From Alphaproteobacteria bacterium (lineage in GTDB: Bacteria > Pseudomonadota > Alphaproteobacteria > DSM-16000 > Inquilinaceae): a DNA stretch of 35,761 nt. The stretch is taken from positions 1 to 35,761 of the forward strand of contig JAAAOG010000122.1 in the NCBI GenBank assembly GCA_009909005.1. Direction: 5' to 3'. The translations under genes and the position numbers were made by a program. Numbering within the stretch: the stretch's first letter is position 1; every line of letters starts with the position of its first letter. Positions 27,944 to 35,761 of this stretch are shown here, one piece after another. The notes under the pieces were generated by a model. It was not told the DNA's origin. It did no database searches and saw nothing but the letters and a program-made list of their open reading frames with translations.

Positions 27944-29272
27944 TCAGCGCTGTTCCATCGGCAGGAAGGGGCGTTCGGCCGGGCCGCTGTAGAGCTGGCG
28001 GGGCCGGCCGATCTTCTGCATCGGGTCTTCGATCATTTCCTGCCACTGGGCGATCCACCCGACCGTGCGGGCGACGGCGAACAGCACGGTGAACATGGTC
28101 ATCGGGAAGCCGATGGCCTTGAGGATGATCCCCGAGTAGAAATCAACATTGGGGAAGAGCTTGCGCTCCACGAAATAATCGTCCTCCAGCGCGATGCGTT
28201 CCAGTTCGATGGCGAGTTTCAGCAGCGGATCGTCCTGCATGCCGAGCGCGTCGAGCACCTCGTGCGCGCTCTTCTGCAAAACCTTGGCCCGCGGGTCGTA
28301 GTTCTTGTAAACGCGGTGGCCGAAGCCCATCAGCCGGAACGGATCGTTGGGGTCCTTGGCGCGCCGGATGAACTCGCCCACCCGGTCGACCGAACCGATC
28401 TCCGTCAGCATGCGGATGACCGCCTCATTGGCGCCGCCATGCGCCGGGCCCCAGAGCGAGGCGATGCCGGCGGCGATGCACGCAAAGGGGTTGGCATGCG
28501 AGGAGCCGGCCAGCCGGACCGTCGAGGTCGAGGCGTTCTGCTCGTGATCGGCATGGAGAATGAAAATCTTGTCCATCGCCCTGGCGACGGCCGGATCGAT
28601 CTTGAAGTCCTGTGTCGGCACGGCGAAAACCATGCGCAGAAAGTTTTCGGCGTATTTCAGATCGTTGCACGGATACACGAACGGTTCGCCGACCGAATAC
28701 TTATAGGCCATGGCGGCCATGGTCGGCATCTTGGCGATCAGGCGGTGCGAGGCGATCTCGCGCTGGCGCGGATTCCGGATATCGGTGCTGTCATGGTAGA
28801 AGGCCGACAGCGCCCCGGTGACCCCGCACATGATTGCCATGGGATGCGCATCCGACCGGAAACCGTTATAGAAGGTGCGAAGTTTTTCGTGCACCATGGT
28901 GTGGTGTGCAATGGTGAAGACAAAACCCTCATGCTCCTTCTTCGTCGGCAGATTGCCGTGAAGGAGGAGATAGCAGACCTCCAAGAAATCGCAGTTTTCG
29001 GCCAGATCCTCGATCCGGTAGCCGCGGTGGAGCAGAATGCCCTTGTCGCCGTCGATGAAGGTGATTTTGCTGTCGCACGACCCCGTCGAGGTATAGCCGG
29101 GATCGTAGGTGAACATGCCGGTTTCGGAATACAGGCTCCGCGTATCGATGACCCGCGGACCGGTCGAGCCGTGAAGCACGGGGAAGGTATATTGTTTGCC
29201 CGTGGCATTGTCGATCAATGTGACCGTATCAGACTTGGTGTTGGTCTTTTCGAGAGTATCCACTTGCGTCAT
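27944..29272 (-). CDS. gltA: Citrate synthase (type II)
   Basis: Condenses oxaloacetate and acetyl-CoA, the entry step of the TCA cycle. The 442 residues from the ATG at 29272 show the type II (hexameric) layout: an N-terminal beta domain ([34 protein letters not shown]), the central [20 protein letters not shown] block and the active-site segment [24 protein letters not shown] precedes the ATG by nine bases; the frame extends to 29353, but the extra residues are not family-like. It lies 108 bp downstream of gltX on the same strand. Confidence 0.97.
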   Translation of the reverse strand: MTQVDTLEKTNTKSDTVTLIDNATGKQYTFPVLHGSTGPRVIDTRSLYSETGMFTYDPGYTSTGSCDSKITFIDGDKGILLHRGYRIEDLAENCDFLEVCYLLLHGNLPTKKEHEGFVFTIAHHTMVHEKLRTFYNGFRSDAHPMAIMCGVTGALSAFYHDSTDIRNPRQREIASHRLIAKMPTMAAMAYKYSVGEPFVYPCNDLKYAENFLRMVFAVPTQDFKIDPAVARAMDKIFILHADHEQNASTSTVRLAGSSHANPFACIAAGIASLWGPAHGGANEAVIRMLTEIGSVDRVGEFIRRAKDPNDPFRLMGFGHRVYKNYDPRAKVLQKSAHEVLDALGMQDDPLLKLAIELERIALEDDYFVERKLFPNVDFYSGIILKAIGFPMTMFTVLFAVARTVGWIAQWQEMIEDPMQKIGRPRQLYSGPAERPFLPMEQR

Positions 29273-29380
29273 AGCGGCTCGTCCTTGTGCTGAACGGGTC
29301 GGGGTGAGGTCACGGCCGTCATGCCAACATGTGACAGAAATGGGGGCGGCCACCCAAAGATCAACGCGCTGCCCCTTCGG

Positions 29381-30790
29381 CTAGTCCGGGCTTTCCAGGG
29401 CGTCGGCAATGCGTCCCAGAGTCTCGTCACGGCCCAGCACGGCCGCCACTTCGAAAATCCCGGGGGAGGTGGCCGAGCCCGCCAGCGCGGCGCGGAGCGG
29501 CTGCGCAACCTTCCCCAGTTTCAGCCCTTCCGCCTCGACAAAGGCGCGGGTCTCGGCGTCGAGCGCCTGCTCGCTCCAGGTCGACAGGACGGCATAGCGC
29601 TCGGCCAGCCGCGCCAGCCGCGCCCGGGCCTCCGGGTCGAGCAGCTTGCGGGCGGACTCGTCATGCGGGATCGGCCGGTGCCGGACATAGAACGCGGCGT
29701 TCCCGGCCAGTTCGACCAGGGTCTTGGCACGCTGCTTGAGGCCGGCCATGCCGGCCGCAAGCCGCGCCCGCCCGGCATCGTCGACCGGCCGGTGCAGCAT
29801 CGCCTCCAGCCGCGGCACGACCAGCTCGACCAGGTCGCGGTCCGGGCGCTCGCGAAGATAATGGCCGTTGAGATTGGTCAGCTTCACGACGTCGAAGCGC
29901 GACGCCGCCTTGCCGACGGCATCGAGGTCGAACCAGGCGATCGCCTGCTCGGTCGAGATGATCTCCTCGTCGCCATGCCCCCAGCCCAACCGCAGAAGGT
30001 AGTTGCGCAGGGCCTCCGGCAGAAAACCCATATCGCGATAGGCCTCCACGCCCAGGGCGCCGTGCCGCTTCGACAGCTTGGCGCCGTCCGGCCCATGGAT
30101 CAGCGGGATATGGGCGAAGACCGGCGGGGCGACGCCGAGGGCGTGGTAAAGCTGCGTCTGGCGAAAGGCGTTGGTCAGATGGTCGTCGCCGCGAATGACA
30201 TGGGTGATGCCCATGTCGATATCGTCGATCACCACCGAGAGCATATAGGTCGGCGTGCCGTCGGAGCGCAGCAGCACCATGTCGTCGAGCTCGGCATTGC
30301 CGACCGTGACGGTGCCCTGCACCCGGTCGTCGATCGCCGTCTCGCCGGCCGTCGGCGCCTTGAACCGGACCACCGGCGGGACCCCCGGCGGCGCCTCGGC
30401 CGGGTCGCGGTCGCGCCAGCGGCCGTCATAGCGCGGCGGCCGGCCTTCGCGCTTCGCCGTCTCCCGCATCTCCGCCAGCTCTTCGGCGCTGGCATAGCAG
30501 TAATAGGCTTTCCCCTGGTCGAGCAGCCGGCGGGCCGCCGCCTCGTGCAGATCGCGGCGGGCGAACTGCGACACCGCCTCGCCGTCCCAGGCCAGGCCGA
30601 GCCAGTCGAGACCGTCGAGGATCCTGGCGATCGCGTCGTCGGTCGACCGGGCGCGGTCGGTATCCTCGATCCGCAGCAGGAAACGGCCGCCATGGTGGCG
30701 GGCATAGAGCCAGTTGAACAGGGCCGTCCGGGCACCGCCGATGTGCAGGAATCCGGTCGGTGACGGGGCGAAGCGGGTGATGACTGTCAT
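29381..30790 (-). CDS. gltX: Glutamyl-tRNA synthetase
   Basis: Class I synthetase that charges tRNA-Glu (in many alphaproteobacteria also tRNA-Gln as part of an indirect route). The 469 residues contain the HIGH-type motif in [19 protein letters not shown] (residues ~7-25), the IEDTDRAR signature and the KMSKS-type KLSKRHG, followed by an all-helical anticodon-binding domain. ATG at 30790. The promoter region is shared with divergent comEC, and an inverted repeat lies in it. Many alphaproteobacteria carry more than one gltX-like gene, so a second copy elsewhere is possible. Confidence 0.97.
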   Translation of the reverse strand: MTVITRFAPSPTGFLHIGGARTALFNWLYARHHGGRFLLRIEDTDRARSTDDAIARILDGLDWLGLAWDGEAVSQFARRDLHEAAARRLLDQGKAYYCYASAEELAEMRETAKREGRPPRYDGRWRDRDPAEAPPGVPPVVRFKAPTAGETAIDDRVQGTVTVGNAELDDMVLLRSDGTPTYMLSVVIDDIDMGITHVIRGDDHLTNAFRQTQLYHALGVAPPVFAHIPLIHGPDGAKLSKRHGALGVEAYRDMGFLPEALRNYLLRLGWGHGDEEIISTEQAIAWFDLDAVGKAASRFDVVKLTNLNGHYLRERPDRDLVELVVPRLEAMLHRPVDDAGRARLAAGMAGLKQRAKTLVELAGNAAFYVRHRPIPHDESARKLLDPEARARLARLAERYAVLSTWSEQALDAETRAFVEAEGLKLGKVAQPLRAALAGSATSPGIFEVAAVLGRDETLGRIADALESPD

Positions 30791-30830
30791 GGGGGCCGGA
30801 ACGCGCGGGCTGGAGACAATTCGCTCCGAC

Positions 30831-30874
30831 GCTCATAGCACAGCTTGGCGCCGGCTGCACCCCGCGCTATGAGC
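30831..30874. promoter_or_regulatory. Inverted repeat over the comEC start in the gltX/comEC divergent region
   Basis: GCTCATAGC (30831-30839) is exactly mirrored by GCTATGAGC (30866-30874), which contains the comEC ATG. Further out GGAGAC (from 30812) mirrors GTCTCC (just after 30876), and the interior has CAGC/GCTG. In the comEC transcript the repeat could form a hairpin that hides the start codon; on DNA it could be an operator for both divergent genes. The symmetry is seen directly; the function is inferred. Confidence 0.45.
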
Positions 30875-33079
30875 GAGTCTCCCCGCAGCGCCGTCCGGCG
30901 CGTCCGTGCGGCAAGGACGGACCCTGAGGGCGTGGCCGGCGACCTGCCGGAGGAGGGCGGGGATCTGGTCCTCCCGCCGCAGGACGCGGACGCGCCGATC
31001 GCCGACAGCGGGCGGTCCGGCAGTCTGGCCGGACGGCTGGCGGGCGTCCTGGCGGCCGAACGCGACCGGCTGACGCTGTGGCTGCCGGTCGCCATGGGGG
31101 CCGGCATTGCCGGCTATTTCGCCCTCCCGGCCGAGCCGGCCGCCTGGATCGGCCCGGCGCTCGTGGCCGTTCTGACCTTGGCGCTGATCGCCGGGCGGCA
31201 TCGGCCGCCGCTCCTCGCCGGCTTCGCCTTTGCCCTGGCAATCGCCATCGGCCTGGCGGCGGCGCAGGTGCGCACCGCTTCCGTCGCCGCGCCGATGCTC
31301 GACCGCCGCGTCGGCCCGAGCATGGTCGAGGGCACGGTCGTCGACGCCGAGATCCGGATTTTCGGCCCGCGCGTCGTCCTGGCCTCGCCCTGGGTCGAGG
31401 ACCTCTCCGGGCCCGACACGCCGCGCCATGTCCGGATCAACATCAGCCGGGCGGCGGCCGGGTCCATCGCGCTCGGCGACCGGGTGCGGGTGCTGGCGAT
31501 CCTCCTGCCGCCGCGCGGGCCGGTGATCCCGGGCGGCCGGGACTTCCGCCGCCGTGCCTTCTTCGAAGAGCTGGGGGCCGTCGGCTTCACCCTCGGCGAC
31601 CCCGACATTCTCAGCCGCGGTGCGGCCTCCGCGGCGGCGCTCGGGCTCGGGCAGTTGCGGGCCGAGGTGGTGGCGCGGATCCGCGCGGTACTGGAGGGCG
31701 ATGCCGCGGCGATGGCGGTGGCACTGATGACCGGCGAACGCGGTCTCATCCGCGAGCCCATCTACGAGTCCATCCAGGCGGCCGGCCTGGCGCACCTGCT
31801 GGCCATTTCCGGCCTGCATATCGGCCTGGTCGCCGGGCTCGTGTTCTTCGGCACCCGCGCCGGCCTCGCCCTGGTGACGCCGCTCGCCCTGGCCTGGCCG
31901 ATCAAGAAGACCGCCGCCGTGGCGGCGTGGCTGAGTGCGCTCGGCTACATGCTGCTGGTCGGCTCGCCGGTGCCGACCGAGCGGGCCTTCCTGATGACCA
32001 GCCTGGTGCTGCTGGCGGTGCTGGTCGACCGCACGGCGATCTCCATGCGCCTCGTTGCCTGGGCGGCGATGGTGATCCTGCTGATGTCGCCGGAGGCCTT
32101 GCTCGGGCCCAGCTTCCAGATGTCCTTCGCCGCCGTGGTGGCGCTGGTTGCGGCCTATGAGGGGCTGAGCGACCGCTGGTCCGAGTGGCGCTGGCAGTCC
32201 GGCTGGCCGACCCGCTTCGCCCTCTATCTGCTCGGCGTGGCGCTGACCACCCTGGTGGCGGGGACGGCGACGGCGCCCTTCGCCATGGCGCATTTCCAGC
32301 GGCTGGCGACCTATGGGTCGCTGTCCAACCTGCTGGCGGTGCCGCTGACCGCCTTCTGGATCATGCCCTTCGGCCTGCTGGCCTTTCTGTTGATGCCTTT
32401 CGGCCTGGAGGCGGTCGGGCTGGTGCCGATGGGCTGGGGCATCGACCTGTTGCTCGCGGTGTCGGAGACGGCCGGCGGATGGCCGGGTGCGGCCATACCG
32501 GTGCCGGCCATGCCGGGCTGGGCCATGGCCGCCGTGTCGCTGGGCGGGCTGTGGCTCTGCCTCTGGCGCCACCCCTGGCGCTATGCCGGCGTGATCGGCA
32601 TCGCGGCGGGCTTCGCCAGCCCGGGCTTCGCCGACCGGCCGGACATCCTCATCGCCGACAATGGCCGCGTGCAGGCCGTCCGGGCGGCCGGCGGCGGCCT
32701 GCTGATGTCGACCGACCGGCGGGAGGCCTTCACCCGCGATATCTGGCTGAGCCATGACGGCAGCACCGAAGCGGCGGGCATCTGGCCGGACCTGGGGCCC
32801 GGCCCGGACGGCAGCCTAAGCTGCGATCCGCTCGGCTGCCTCTACCGGCATGAGGGCTGGACGGTGGCCCTGGTCCGCCACGGCCGGGCGCTCGCGGAGG
32901 ATTGCCGCCTCGCCGACATCGTCGTCACCACCGAGGCGGTGCCCCGGGGCTGTCCGGCCGCCGTCATCGTCGACCGTTTCGACCTGTGGCGCGACGGCGC
33001 CCACGCCATCTATCTGGATGGGCCGGACATCCGTATCCGCGCCGCCGGCCGGGAAACCGGCGACCGCCCTTGGCGGTGA
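30869..33079 (+). CDS. comEC: ComEC/Rec2-family competence membrane protein
   Basis: Inner-membrane channel family for uptake of single-stranded DNA. The 736 residues have a hydrophilic N terminus, early membrane segments and the DUF4131-like soluble region (~60-240), then the competence domain with the family motif GLAHLLAISGLHIGLVAGLV and many membrane segments to ~580. The remaining C-terminal part (from DRPDILIADNGRVQAVRA) sits where other ComEC proteins carry a metallo-beta-lactamase-like domain, but no HxHxDH motif is visible. The ATG at 30869 lies in an inverted repeat and lacks a clear ribosome-binding site; an in-frame TTG at 30845 is the alternative. A 6-bp hairpin, ACCGCC/GGCGGT, covers its stop (33063-33077). 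Confidence 0.92.
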   Translation: MSESPRSAVRRVRAARTDPEGVAGDLPEEGGDLVLPPQDADAPIADSGRSGSLAGRLAGVLAAERDRLTLWLPVAMGAGIAGYFALPAEPAAWIGPALVAVLTLALIAGRHRPPLLAGFAFALAIAIGLAAAQVRTASVAAPMLDRRVGPSMVEGTVVDAEIRIFGPRVVLASPWVEDLSGPDTPRHVRINISRAAAGSIALGDRVRVLAILLPPRGPVIPGGRDFRRRAFFEELGAVGFTLGDPDILSRGAASAAALGLGQLRAEVVARIRAVLEGDAAAMAVALMTGERGLIREPIYESIQAAGLAHLLAISGLHIGLVAGLVFFGTRAGLALVTPLALAWPIKKTAAVAAWLSALGYMLLVGSPVPTERAFLMTSLVLLAVLVDRTAISMRLVAWAAMVILLMSPEALLGPSFQMSFAAVVALVAAYEGLSDRWSEWRWQSGWPTRFALYLLGVALTTLVAGTATAPFAMAHFQRLATYGSLSNLLAVPLTAFWIMPFGLLAFLLMPFGLEAVGLVPMGWGIDLLLAVSETAGGWPGAAIPVPAMPGWAMAAVSLGGLWLCLWRHPWRYAGVIGIAAGFASPGFADRPDILIADNGRVQAVRAAGGGLLMSTDRREAFTRDIWLSHDGSTEAAGIWPDLGPGPDGSLSCDPLGCLYRHEGWTVALVRHGRALAEDCRLADIVVTTEAVPRGCPAAVIVDRFDLWRDGAHAIYLDGPDIRIRAAGRETGDRPWR

Positions 33080-33123
33080 GACAAGCCTTTGACCGCGCAA
33101 GAGCGAAATGCCAGGATATCGCC

Positions 33124-33348
33124 ATGAGGTACATGATCCGGGATATCGAGGCGAAAGCCCTTGTTCGAGAACTGCAACGGCGCGGCATCGCTCCGGATGA
33201 GCGCATCACCGTGCTTGTCGAAAGAGGAGAAAACGACGATCTTCCGATTTCCGCTATCAATCAGGCCGGCGGCGGCTTTGATTGGCTCGATGAGGAACCC
33301 GACCTTTACAGTGACGAAGATTTGGTTGAACGCTATCGGTCGCCATGA
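33124..33348 (+). CDS. Putative antitoxin of a PemK/MazF-type pair
   Basis: A 74-residue acidic protein opening MRYMIRDIEAKALVRELQRR. It lacks a recognisable ribbon-helix-helix or AbrB motif, but the acidic C terminus (DWLDEEPDLYSDEDLVERYR) looks like the toxin-binding tail of small antitoxins. AGGA lies seven bases before the ATG. Its stop overlaps the start of the PemK-like gene by four bases (ATGA), the typical toxin-antitoxin arrangement with the antitoxin first. The role is inferred mainly from position, size and charge. It starts 44 bp after comEC with no clear promoter (TTGACC at 33089 is a weak candidate). Confidence 0.7.
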   Translation: MRYMIRDIEAKALVRELQRRGIAPDERITVLVERGENDDLPISAINQAGGGFDWLDEEPDLYSDEDLVERYRSP

Positions 33349-33695
33349 ACATTATTCCTTTTGGTGCGATCGTGCTGACTTATTTTCCCTTCACCGACCT
33401 GTCGGGCAGCAAAAGGCGTCCAGCTCTCGTGGTGTCAAAGACAAAAAATAAGCAGACGGATATTATCGTCGCTTACATCACATCAATTCCAAGAACTGAC
33501 GTTTTTTCTGTTCCGATTTTTCCGAACCCTGATAACGGATTGAAATTTCCTTCTTTGGTTCGGTTTGATAAACTTGCGACCCTGGAAACGAATGTCGTCG
33601 CAGGCAGATTGGGGGATGCTGACTTAGCATGGCTGTCAGCTAACCGCCATGTCTTCTTTTCAGTATTCGGGTTTGATTCCTTGTGTCCTGAGTAA
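33345..33695 (+). CDS. PemK/MazF-family endoribonuclease toxin
   Basis: Predicted sequence-specific mRNA interferase. The 116 residues show the family's opening beta-barrel motif FGAIVLTYFPFTDLSGSKRR, then PALVVS with its conserved basic residue just before it, IIVAYITSIPRTD (corresponding to the conserved Thr/Ser strand), and LKFPSLVRFDKLATLE. The gene is visibly AT-richer than its surroundings: by hand count about 42% G+C over 33421-33600, against clearly GC-dominated sequence elsewhere, suggesting recent acquisition. It is translationally coupled to the preceding antitoxin. Confidence 0.88.
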   Translation: MNIIPFGAIVLTYFPFTDLSGSKRRPALVVSKTKNKQTDIIVAYITSIPRTDVFSVPIFPNPDNGLKFPSLVRFDKLATLETNVVAGRLGDADLAWLSANRHVFFSVFGFDSLCPE

Positions 33696-33977
33696 TCCAT
33701 GTCCCTATCAGAAGCTGAGGGCGGGTGTGCAGTCAGAAACACTGAAAAAAGAGCCTAGAGATTCACAGAGCGCTGGAGTTCTCCAGGTAATGGATCGTCA
33801 GTTTCAAAAGAGGTTCAGTTGCGTGCCGCGCTCGCCATCGGCACGGCGGCCGGCCGGATTGTTCTCCAGCCCCGGTGATGGCATACCCCTGGGCACAGGG
33901 CGCCGGCGGCGCCACATGAATGGCCGACAGGCCGGGGAGAACCGGCCGCAACAGGCCCGAACAGGGAGACCATCGGG
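33696..33977. other. 282-bp intergenic gap between the toxin and alcohol dehydrogenase genes
   Basis: No convincing gene is seen. The left half remains AT-rich like the toxin gene, and the right half returns to GC-rich composition near 33810. It contains two perfect palindromes, CTGGAG-TT-CTCCAG (33773-33786) and GGCGCC-GGC-GGCGCC (around 33900-33914), which could serve as a terminator for the toxin operon or as operator sites. GGGAGA just before 33978 is the ribosome-binding site of the dehydrogenase. The composition change probably marks the right boundary of the acquired segment. Confidence 0.5.
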
Positions 33978-34982
33978 ATGACGATCACCGCCTATGCCGC
34001 ATTCGAACCGGGTGGAAAGCTGAAGCCTTTCGAATACGATCCCGGCCCGCTTGGGCGGGATGAGGTCGAGATCGCGGTCGAGCATTGCGGCATCTGCCAC
34101 AGTGACCTCAGCATGCTGAACAATGAGTGGGGGATCAGCGAATACCCCTTCGTTCCCGGCCACGAGGTGATCGGCACGGTGGCGGCACGCGGCGAAAATG
34201 TCGGCCATCTCGACCTCGGACAGCGGGTCGGGCTGGGCTGGCATGCCGGCTATTGCATGACCTGCGGCTCCTGCATGTCGGGCGACCACAATCTTTGCGC
34301 CACGGCGGCCGGGACGATCGTCGGCCGGCATGGCGGTTTCGCCGACAAGGTCCGCGCCCAGGCGGCCAGCGTCGTGCCGCTCCCCGGCATCATCGAGGGC
34401 GCCTTTGCCGGGCCGCTGTTCTGCGGCGGCATCACCGTGTTCAATCCGATGGAGCAGTTCGGCCTGCGGCCGACCGACACGGTCGGCGTGATCGGCATTG
34501 GCGGGCTGGGACACCTGGCGCTGCAATTCGCCCGCGCCTGGGGCTGCAAGGTCACCGCCTTCACCTCCAGCACCGGTAAGCACAACGAAGCGCTGCGACT
34601 GGGTGCCCACGACACCATCAATTCGCGCGAAGCGGAGGCGCTGGAGGCGGCGGCCGGGCGCTTCGATCTCATCATCGCGACGGTCAACGTCAAGCTCGAC
34701 TGGAACGCCTACCTGAATACGCTGAAGCCGAAGGGCCGGCTGCACCTGGTCGGGGCGACGCTCGAGCCGCTCGACCTCAGCATTTTCCCGATGCTGATGG
34801 GCCAGCGCTCGGTGTCCTCCTCGCCCGTCGGCAGCCCGGCCGCCATCAACCGGATGCTCGATTTCAGCGCCCGCCACGGCATCCGTCCGGTGACCGAGCA
34901 TTACCGGTTCGATCAGGCGAACGAGGCCATGGCGCGGCTGGAAAGCGGCCAGGCGCGCTACCGCATCGTCCTCAGCCACTGA
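33978..34982 (+). CDS. Zinc-dependent NAD(P)-linked alcohol dehydrogenase (YahK/CAD-like)
   Basis: Medium-chain dehydrogenase that reduces aldehydes or oxidises alcohols. The 334 residues carry the catalytic zinc site (Cys37 in [12 protein letters not shown] at 61-63) and the structural zinc Cys set at 93, 96, 99 and 107 ([15 protein letters not shown]). The cofactor fold begins [17 protein letters not shown]. The [13 protein letters not shown] segment resembles the NADP-preferring cinnamyl-alcohol/YahK group, so NADP(H) is likelier than NAD. Substrate is unknown. GGGAGA lies before the ATG. Its end overlaps the convergent ParA gene by 11 bp. Confidence 0.93.
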   Translation: MTITAYAAFEPGGKLKPFEYDPGPLGRDEVEIAVEHCGICHSDLSMLNNEWGISEYPFVPGHEVIGTVAARGENVGHLDLGQRVGLGWHAGYCMTCGSCMSGDHNLCATAAGTIVGRHGGFADKVRAQAASVVPLPGIIEGAFAGPLFCGGITVFNPMEQFGLRPTDTVGVIGIGGLGHLALQFARAWGCKVTAFTSSTGKHNEALRLGAHDTINSREAEALEAAAGRFDLIIATVNVKLDWNAYLNTLKPKGRLHLVGATLEPLDLSIFPMLMGQRSVSSSPVGSPAAINRMLDFSARHGIRPVTEHYRFDQANEAMARLESGQARYRIVLSH

Positions 34983-35607
34983 CCGGCGGCGCGTTCACGA
35001 CGTCGAGCAGCGGGGCCCAGTCGCGGCGGCAGGCGGCTGTGCGCGCGCCGGGCCGGTCGAACAGCCCGAGCCCGTCGGCGGCCAGGTCGCCATAGATCGC
35101 GCTGTCACGCAGGCGGGCGAGGAGAGGATGGCCGATCTCGCCCAGAAAGCCGTCCAGGCGGCCATTGGCGCGGCTGCGCGGCCGCAGCCGGTTGGCGACC
35201 ACGGCCACCGCGATCCGGGCCTTGCGCACCCGTTTGACTCCGGCGAGTTTGTTGAGGAAGCGCGCCGTGGCGCCCTGGTCGTAGACGGAGGGCTGAAGCG
35301 GCAGCACCAGAATATCGGCCAGGCCCAGCAGATCGTCCATCTGGCCGACTTTCAGGGCTGCCGGCGTGTCGACCACCAGCCGCTCGACAGAGCCGGGGAC
35401 TTTTCCAACGGTCTTGACCCAGTCGAGCGGCCGCACGGCCGCCGCCTGGTCCGGTCGGCGGCCGGCCCAGGCCAGGGCGGCGCGTTGCCGGTCGACATCG
35501 GCGAGTGCCGTCGCCAAGCCGGCAGCGGCGAAGGCCGCGGCCAGATTGGTGGCGAGCGTGGTCTTGCCGCAGCCGCCCTTGGGGTTGGCAACGACGACGC
35601 AGCGCAT
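34972..35607 (-). CDS. ParA/MinD-family ATPase (orphan)
   Basis: The 211-residue protein has the deviant Walker A motif KGGCGKTT (10-17), the switch I-like [12 protein letters not shown] (37-48) and the Walker B-like RLVVDTPA (76-83), so it should be a dimerising, membrane- or nucleoid-acting ATPase. It is shorter than chromosomal ParA, and no parB or parS-like site is visible nearby. The ATG at 35607 directly follows the stop of the upstream partial gene, so the two form one unit. It converges with the alcohol dehydrogenase. It could position a cargo other than chromosomes; the role is open. Confidence 0.88.
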   Translation of the reverse strand: MRCVVVANPKGGCGKTTLATNLAAAFAAAGLATALADVDRQRAALAWAGRRPDQAAAVRPLDWVKTVGKVPGSVERLVVDTPAALKVGQMDDLLGLADILVLPLQPSVYDQGATARFLNKLAGVKRVRKARIAVAVVANRLRPRSRANGRLDGFLGEIGHPLLARLRDSAIYGDLAADGLGLFDRPGARTAACRRDWAPLLDVVNAPPVSG

Positions 35608-35761
35608 TCACGGCTCGTCTTGCGCGGTGCGATCGCCCGGCCCGCCGTCCTGCCAAAAGCGCGCGGCATCGCGGAACCTCTTCCAGTCGCGGCGCAGCGT
35701 CGACTCGTGGTCGGGCAGCTGACGGCGATGCCAGGCCAGCACCGCCTCGGCAGCGGGGTCG
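35608..35761 (-). CDS. 3' end of an unidentified gene coupled to the ParA ATPase (partial)
   Basis: The reverse frame is open from the right edge to a TGA at 35610-35608, directly abutting the ParA start. It gives 50 residues, including VLAWHRRQLPDHESTLRRDW and then KRFRDAARFWQDGG, hydrophilic with aromatic residues, and with GC-rich third positions as in real genes. Abutting stop and start codons suggest co-translation with the ParA protein, so this could be its partner or cargo adaptor. The N-terminal part lies outside the window and I do not recognise the family. Confidence 0.65.
   Translation of the reverse strand, partial: DPAAEAVLAWHRRQLPDHESTLRRDWKRFRDAARFWQDGGPGDRTAQDEP

Noticed and set aside
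30833-32755. A 640-residue minus-strand open frame opposite comEC
   Set aside because: Shadow frame of the GC-rich comEC gene; the composition is repetitive His/Arg/Gln/Gly and no family motif is seen.
33649-33981. A 110-residue plus-strand open frame overlapping the toxin end and the following gap
   Set aside because: It overlaps the toxin gene in another frame, has no ribosome-binding site and its composition changes abruptly; it is unlikely to be coding.

Overview
The window is GC-rich, strongly coding chromosomal DNA from an alphaproteobacterium, probably of Rhodospirillales type. This is inferred from gene order and protein type: a short prolyl-tRNA synthetase without an editing insertion beside lolC-lolD-dnaE, the block rpsB-tsf-pyrH-frr-uppS-cdsA-dxr-rseP-bamA-skp-lpxD-fabZ-lpxA-lpxI-lpxB, use of LpxI for the UDP-diacylglucosamine pyrophosphatase step, and citrate synthase and glutamyl-tRNA synthetase next to comEC. 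Most of it is housekeeping. No rRNA, tRNA, CRISPR array, transposase or replication origin was seen, and no gene-free stretch exceeds 300 bp.

Layout. Positions 1-111 hold the 3' end of an unidentified + strand gene. On the - strand from 9222 down to 115 lie proS, lolC, lolD, dnaE and a membrane-bound nucleotide-sugar 4,6-dehydratase; four tandem 30-bp hairpin units plus a fifth related hairpin sit between lolD and dnaE. Positions 9346-11160 (+) carry an accessory pair, an XRE-HTH/ImmA-IrrE metalloprotease fusion and a DUF3368-like PIN nuclease. A 71-bp palindromic repeat then separates them from a convergent TviB/WbpA-type nucleotide-sugar dehydrogenase (-).

From a near-consensus sigma70 promoter at 12676-12704 a + strand run of about 15 kb goes from ribosomal protein S2 and EF-Ts through UMP kinase, ribosome recycling, undecaprenyl diphosphate, CDP-diacylglycerol and the MEP pathway to the outer-membrane machinery (RseP, BamA, Skp) and lipid A synthesis (LpxD, FabZ, LpxA, LpxI, LpxB). 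Many junctions overlap by a few bases, so this is a tightly coupled envelope-biogenesis operon. Its last frame is unusual: lpxB has no stop codon and runs in frame into glyoxalase I.

gltA and gltX (-) follow, then comEC (+), divergent from gltX with an inverted repeat over its start codon. After comEC sits a compact PemK/MazF-type toxin-antitoxin pair in clearly AT-richer DNA, a 280-bp gap with palindromes, a zinc alcohol dehydrogenase, and a convergent orphan ParA ATPase coupled to an upstream gene that runs off the right edge.

Best candidates for something undescribed are the protease-regulator/PIN-nuclease pair, the lpxB-gloA in-frame fusion and the tandem hairpin array upstream of dnaE. 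All identifications come from reading motifs by eye; no database search was run.
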